From positions 134,001 through 198,000 of the forward strand of contig CM065296.1 in assembly GCA_032871835.1 (NCBI GenBank): a stretch of DNA of 64,000 bases, in the 5' to 3' direction. Below are positions 60,349 to 64,000 of this stretch, in pieces; position 1 is the first letter of the stretch, and each line of letters opens with the position of its first letter. This DNA comes from Dipteronia dyeriana (Eukaryota; Streptophyta; Magnoliopsida; Sapindales; Sapindaceae). Made by a program: the position numbers and the translations under genes. Under the pieces are notes generated by a model. That model had not been told where the DNA came from. It saw nothing but the letters and a program-made list of their open reading frames with translations, and ran no database searches.

Positions 60349-61282
60349 CAGGGGCGAAGCCATAATTTTGGCTTTGGGGGGGCCAAGACAAAATTATATA
60401 TTCAAATTAATGCTAGACAAATATAATGGTCAAGAATTGATTGGAATGGACTGACTTTAATATAAGTTCGTTAAAATTCATCACGTTCATTAACGTGATA
60501 ATCTCATATCTATCGACATAATCCTAGGTCACGCATTTGTTAGAAATTCCTTTGATTGATTTTCAGAAGTTGAAATATTAATAATAGATATTGACGAAGA
60601 TGAACCGGCTTTTGAAGTTTTAATTCTTTTGAAAAATCAGTAAATAGTCGATGACTTTTTTATCTGAAAATCGGATAAAATTGCTCCAATTAATTTAAAT
60701 AAAAAACTACTATAATAGATGTAGAAAAATCATATAATTGTTTTTGAAAGAAGAATTAATTAAATAAATTATTTCTTCATAGAGATGGTTGTACATCTGC
60801 CTTCCACACCTAGTGGTCAGAGGTTTGAGTCTCACAATGCGCAACTTACAAGTTTGTGTGAGGAATTTTATCCCGGTTTGTGGAAGCAACCATATCTCCA
60901 GTTGTGAGAGTTGTAGTCTATATGTAACATCTCCCCAATAGTGGGATAATATTTTGGACCGTATTTATAGAGTCTAATTAATCTTATCAACTCCCGAATA
61001 AGAAGAATTTAATTTTAAAATTGTTTTAGTGGAAAAAAAAAACAAACATGTATCTAGGTTAGACTAATTTATGAATCATGATGTATAGAAAATCAAATCC
61101 TAAAATGAATACATTTTTTACTCTAGAGTTAAAAAGGATAAAATTTGACTTTATTATTATTATTATTATTAATTAGAAACCAAGACTCACATGAGGGACC
61201 CATATGTGTGTATATATATATATATAAAAATAAAATAAACTTAAATTAAAAAAAAAATCTTTATGGGGTGAGGACACCTCTG
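60349..61282. mobile_element. hAT-like insertion in the copia 2 LTR, shown by an empty site
   Basis: Ends CAGGGGCGAAGCC (left) and, reversed, CAGAGGTGTCC (right). GTTATATA (60341-60348) and GGTATATA (61283-61290) fit an 8-bp duplication with one change. The 3' LTR at 53481-53697 has GGTATATA once and no insert. CAGGGGCGGAGCC-type ends are common in plant hAT elements. 934 bp, no transposase ORF; a (TTA)n run at 61151-61171 and TA run at 61208-61226. Confidence 0.8.
60783..60850 (+). repeat. tRNA-derived, possibly SINE-like segment
   Basis: ATGGTTGTACATCTGCCTTC continuing to TAGTGGTCAGAGGTTTGAGTCTC resembles a decayed tRNA-Gly(UCC): CTTCCA in the anticodon-loop place and GGTTTGAGTCT as a B-box (GGTTCGANTC with one change). 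The A-box is poor and no terminal A- or T-tail marks the end, so it is a candidate only. Confidence 0.35.
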
Positions 61283-61454
61283 GGTATATATACACTTATT
61301 ACCACGTAATACAAGGAGAAATATACGTCCATAATTATATGCAAGAATTGTGGACTTGATACCAATACAATAATAGCAGAGTGACTAATGAATTGGGTGC
61401 ACCAATCATAGAGTTGACTCAATCAAATGAGCTGGGCACGATGATAGTCTATCA

Positions 61455-62439
61455 ATAAGGACCGGGAGATTTGTTTTGATACGTCAAATCATCATTCTCA
61501 CTCTCAAATCTCAATATTGCTGTCTTTAATTAGATGCAGAGTGTGGTACCCATGAAACTGAATAGTTATATCTGGATACTAAGAATATCTCTAATGATTC
61601 TCTATCTTTAATAATTTTCTATAATTTTCTCAACACTCATAAAAAAAAATTCTAAGAATATTTCATCTCTATAAATTCACAACTTCAATTATTTTTTATT
61701 TTACTATTTTTAAATAATAAAATTATAATGTTTTTTAAACTTTCTTTAATAAAATTGTTTTCTCTTTATTATTTTAGATAATAACTTATTCACTTTTATT
61801 ACACTAAAAAATATTTGAAATATAATCAATATTATACTCATTTGAAAGATCTCAATAAAATATTCATAATAGTATAGTTTTTATAGTAATTATATTCATG
61901 AATAAAAAGTTATATTAAATTAAATAAGTTTAACTAAAAATATAAAAAGTAGATAAAAAATATAAAATAATAATATTTAATTCAAATAGTGAAACGAAAA
62001 AGCATAATGAAATCTTCAAAATGAAATCTCTATATCAAGAACCATTTGAGCAAAATGAATCTCTATTTGAGAGTAATAGAGACCTATCGAATATGGTCCA
62101 TTTCGTAGTTACATGACTTATTCTCTCTTCATCACTCTCTATCCAAAAAAAATGAAAAAAAATGCAAGAAAAATATGAGAAGGTAAAAATAAATTATTTT
62201 TCTTTTAAAAATGTTTTGATAAGTCAAATCAATATATTTTATAGCAACAATGTAAAGAGTTCAGAATTTTGTCATCTTTCTTTAGAGAGCATTAATAATT
62301 TCTCCTCTCTATATTTCTATGTTAGAGTCGGATTTTCGAAACTTGATAACCATATTTCAGTGTTTCAGGTAAATACAGTATTATATATATATTCGATGAT
62401 TTGGGTTAATCAATTTATTTTATTATAACTTAAGTGTCA
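61455..62439. other. Intergenic AT-rich stretch
   Basis: No supported ORF, RNA gene or element end. Confidence 0.5.
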
Positions 62440-62710
62440 AAGAGAATATACTGTATTTGGAGAAATATGAGATTATATTGAATTAATACTATGTTATGTT
62501 TTATGTAATATGAGATTGAACTAAATATAATAATATTTTTAATTTGATAATATTTTAAAATTGAATGATAAAAAATTGAAATAAGTAAATGAAGAAAATA
62601 AATGTTTTAATTTATATATTATTAAATTAACAATATCTAAAAATATTATATATATATATATATTATTTTTTAATAAATTTAAATATTTTTCAAATTTTAT
62701 AATTTGTTTA
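62440..62710. repeat. Dispersed AT-rich repeat, copy 2
   Basis: Direct copy of 53080-53360 (GGAGAAATATGAGATTATATTG, ATATGAGATTGAACTAAATAT, AACAATATCTAAAAATATTA). 62711-63169 beyond it carries no gene signal. Confidence 0.7.
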
Positions 62711-63169
62711 TTTATTAAAATATTTTTTTAATAAATATATAGGTGGGATTACTGTGGGCCTAATGAATTTAGGTTCTTCAATCCCGTTTAGAGGAATTAA
62801 GATTGAAATAATCTCAATTCCTGATAACGAATGAAAATTGAATAACAAATTATTAAAATAATTGTTTCGATGAAATAAATATTTTGATTTATATATTTTT
62901 AAATTAATAATATTCAAAATTAAAATTACAAATTTATGTTGCTTTTAAATAAATTATGGGTTTATTTAATCTCGGGTTAGCATTACTAAATCAATAAATA
63001 AGAGTCCCACCGGATTGGACAAGTCAATCAGGTGGTGTCCACAAACATCCGATCCCAGTCTAATCTCATGCACCCACATAGGAAGAAATGGGACATATTG
63101 AGAGAAGCAGTGAGAAGCCACATTAAGAAAAATGGTGAGAACATTACCATTTACCAATAGCAAATATTA

Positions 63170-63870
63170 CATGTATTCTCTTAATATCACCCAAGAATCT
63201 CTCGCATCAATTCCCTAGATCCCTCCCTAAATATTCGCATGGGGTCTTCCCACAGATCAAATCCAGATGTTACAGGTGTTTCTTTTTGCTCCACACTCAA
63301 TAAACAAATATTACATATATTTATACTAGAGTATTAGGAAAGTTTAAAACCAACAAAGAAATCTTCTCATACACATACAAGTCTTCTTGATCCACGCAAA
63401 GCCGTACTCCTCTACGCTCAAGATTTTCCTGTGACTTTCCTATTCAGCACAAAGAGAAACTCTTTTCCTTTTCCATAGAAGATTTCTTGTTCTACACATT
63501 TTCTTGTTCACACCGCGCAATTTTTGTCATTACCGTGGTCTGCAGCCCGCACCTTGAACCGTGGAATACTTCTAGAGACTACCACTCAGAAAACCGCGGT
63601 CTAAGTCTCTTGCATCTACCGCCCTGAACCCACTGGAATCGACCACTCAATGTACCGCGATCCATGCACCTAGCCTTGGTCACGGTCTACATTGTGGTTC
63701 TTCCCGAATTTCCTTTTTCCAGCTAATCTCCAGGCTTCCAAATCTTCCCAAAACATGAACACCTACTTCTAATCGTTATCTACGTCTTCATGAAGTTTTC
63801 TCTTTCACATCAGTTGAGTCTCGTTTGGTTAACATTACGTTCACTTAGAAATATGAGCCAAAATCTAACA
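63170..63870 (-). repeat. LTR fragment related to 19022-20147, inverted
   Basis: Minus strand starts TGTTAGATTTTGGCTCAT at 63870 and follows the LTR plan: AACCAAACGAGACTCAACTG, a region rich in ACCGCG-type words, CTAGTATAAATATATG (TATA-like, near 63325) and GGGTGATATTAAGAG. The left end is uncertain; the full LTR might reach about 62950. Diverged, so a related family member rather than a recent copy. 63871-64000 has nothing else. Confidence 0.7.
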
Positions 63871-64000
63871 GGTTCAACATTGTAAAGAATTGATAATTGA
63901 TTGAATGTGTTTAGTAAAGTTACGATTATATTGAAATTAGAGTAAATGGCACCATGCAAAGTTCTATTACTTTGAAGAACTCATCTACATGCATGGAGAG

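Larger units (their letters stand above)
53481..61454 (-). mobile_element. Ty1/copia element 2 with two later insertions
   Basis: Minus strand: 5' LTR 61454-60288 (with an insertion), Met primer site, gag, protease, integrase, RT, RNase H (with an insertion), polypurine tract, 3' LTR 53697-53481. Without the two insertions it would be about 4.9 kb, normal for copia. Flanks GTGGG and ATAAG do not match, so no target duplication is evident. Confidence 0.9.
60288..61454 (-). repeat. 5' LTR of copia element 2, interrupted
   Basis: LTR sequence at 60288-60348 and 61283-61454 matches 53481-53697; the middle is the insertion below. The right end TCTATCA is shared with the 3' LTR. Confidence 0.85.

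Overview
The window looks like repeat-rich intergenic chromosome from a flowering plant, most likely a eudicot. It is very A+T rich and consists almost entirely of nested, decayed transposable elements: Athila-type and other Ty3/gypsy LTR elements, Ty1/copia elements with initiator-Met tRNA primer sites, hAT elements with 8-bp target duplications, Mutator-like elements and many small inverted-repeat elements. I found no intact host gene. The only host-gene families visible are an alcohol dehydrogenase-like pseudogene present twice, a LOG-like cytokinin-activating enzyme sequence inside the Athila element, and a Ulp1-type protease relic inside a Mutator-like element. The species cannot be named from the sequence.

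Layout. 1-519: 5' end of a minus-strand gypsy element cut by the window edge. 520-11426: an 10.9-kb Athila-like element, with 1.05-kb LTRs, a tRNA-Asp primer site, and broken gag, protease, RT, RNase H and integrase. Behind pol it carries an unrecognised Cys-rich ORF and an intronless LOG-like ORF. 13448-14075: a hAT MITE with a perfect 8-bp duplication. 14882-18991: a minus-strand hAT element with 8-bp duplication CCGGTATG. 19022-21987: an LTR element with no coding capacity, whose relative appears inverted at the right edge (63170-63870). 22212-22385: a small MITE. 22603-24252: alcohol dehydrogenase-like pseudogene copy 1, duplicated with downstream sequence at 48132-49779.

26244-28366 holds a Mutator-like element carrying a FAR1 DNA-binding-domain relic, nested inside another inverted-repeat element. 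29518-32225 is a plus-strand hAT relic with long poly-C runs. It abuts a minus-strand copia LTR fragment and a minus-strand copia element (to 36612). 37542-46264 is an 8.7-kb Mutator-like element: a MuDR/MULE transposase on plus, a DUF1985/Ulp1-like protease gene on minus, and AT-rich 20-bp satellite arrays near both ends in the same orientation. 53481-61454 is a second minus-strand copia element, broken by two later insertions, one proven by an empty site in the other LTR.

Function. Nothing here forms a working host pathway. The genes belong to element life cycles (gag packaging, protease, RT/RNase H, integrase, DDE transposases) and all show stops or frameshifts. I looked for an undescribed system and do not claim one. 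The most notable items are the LOG-like ORF carried by the Athila element, the MULE/Ulp1 arrangement with same-direction satellites and a lost catalytic Cys, and the duplicated dehydrogenase pseudogene between direct GC-rich repeats.
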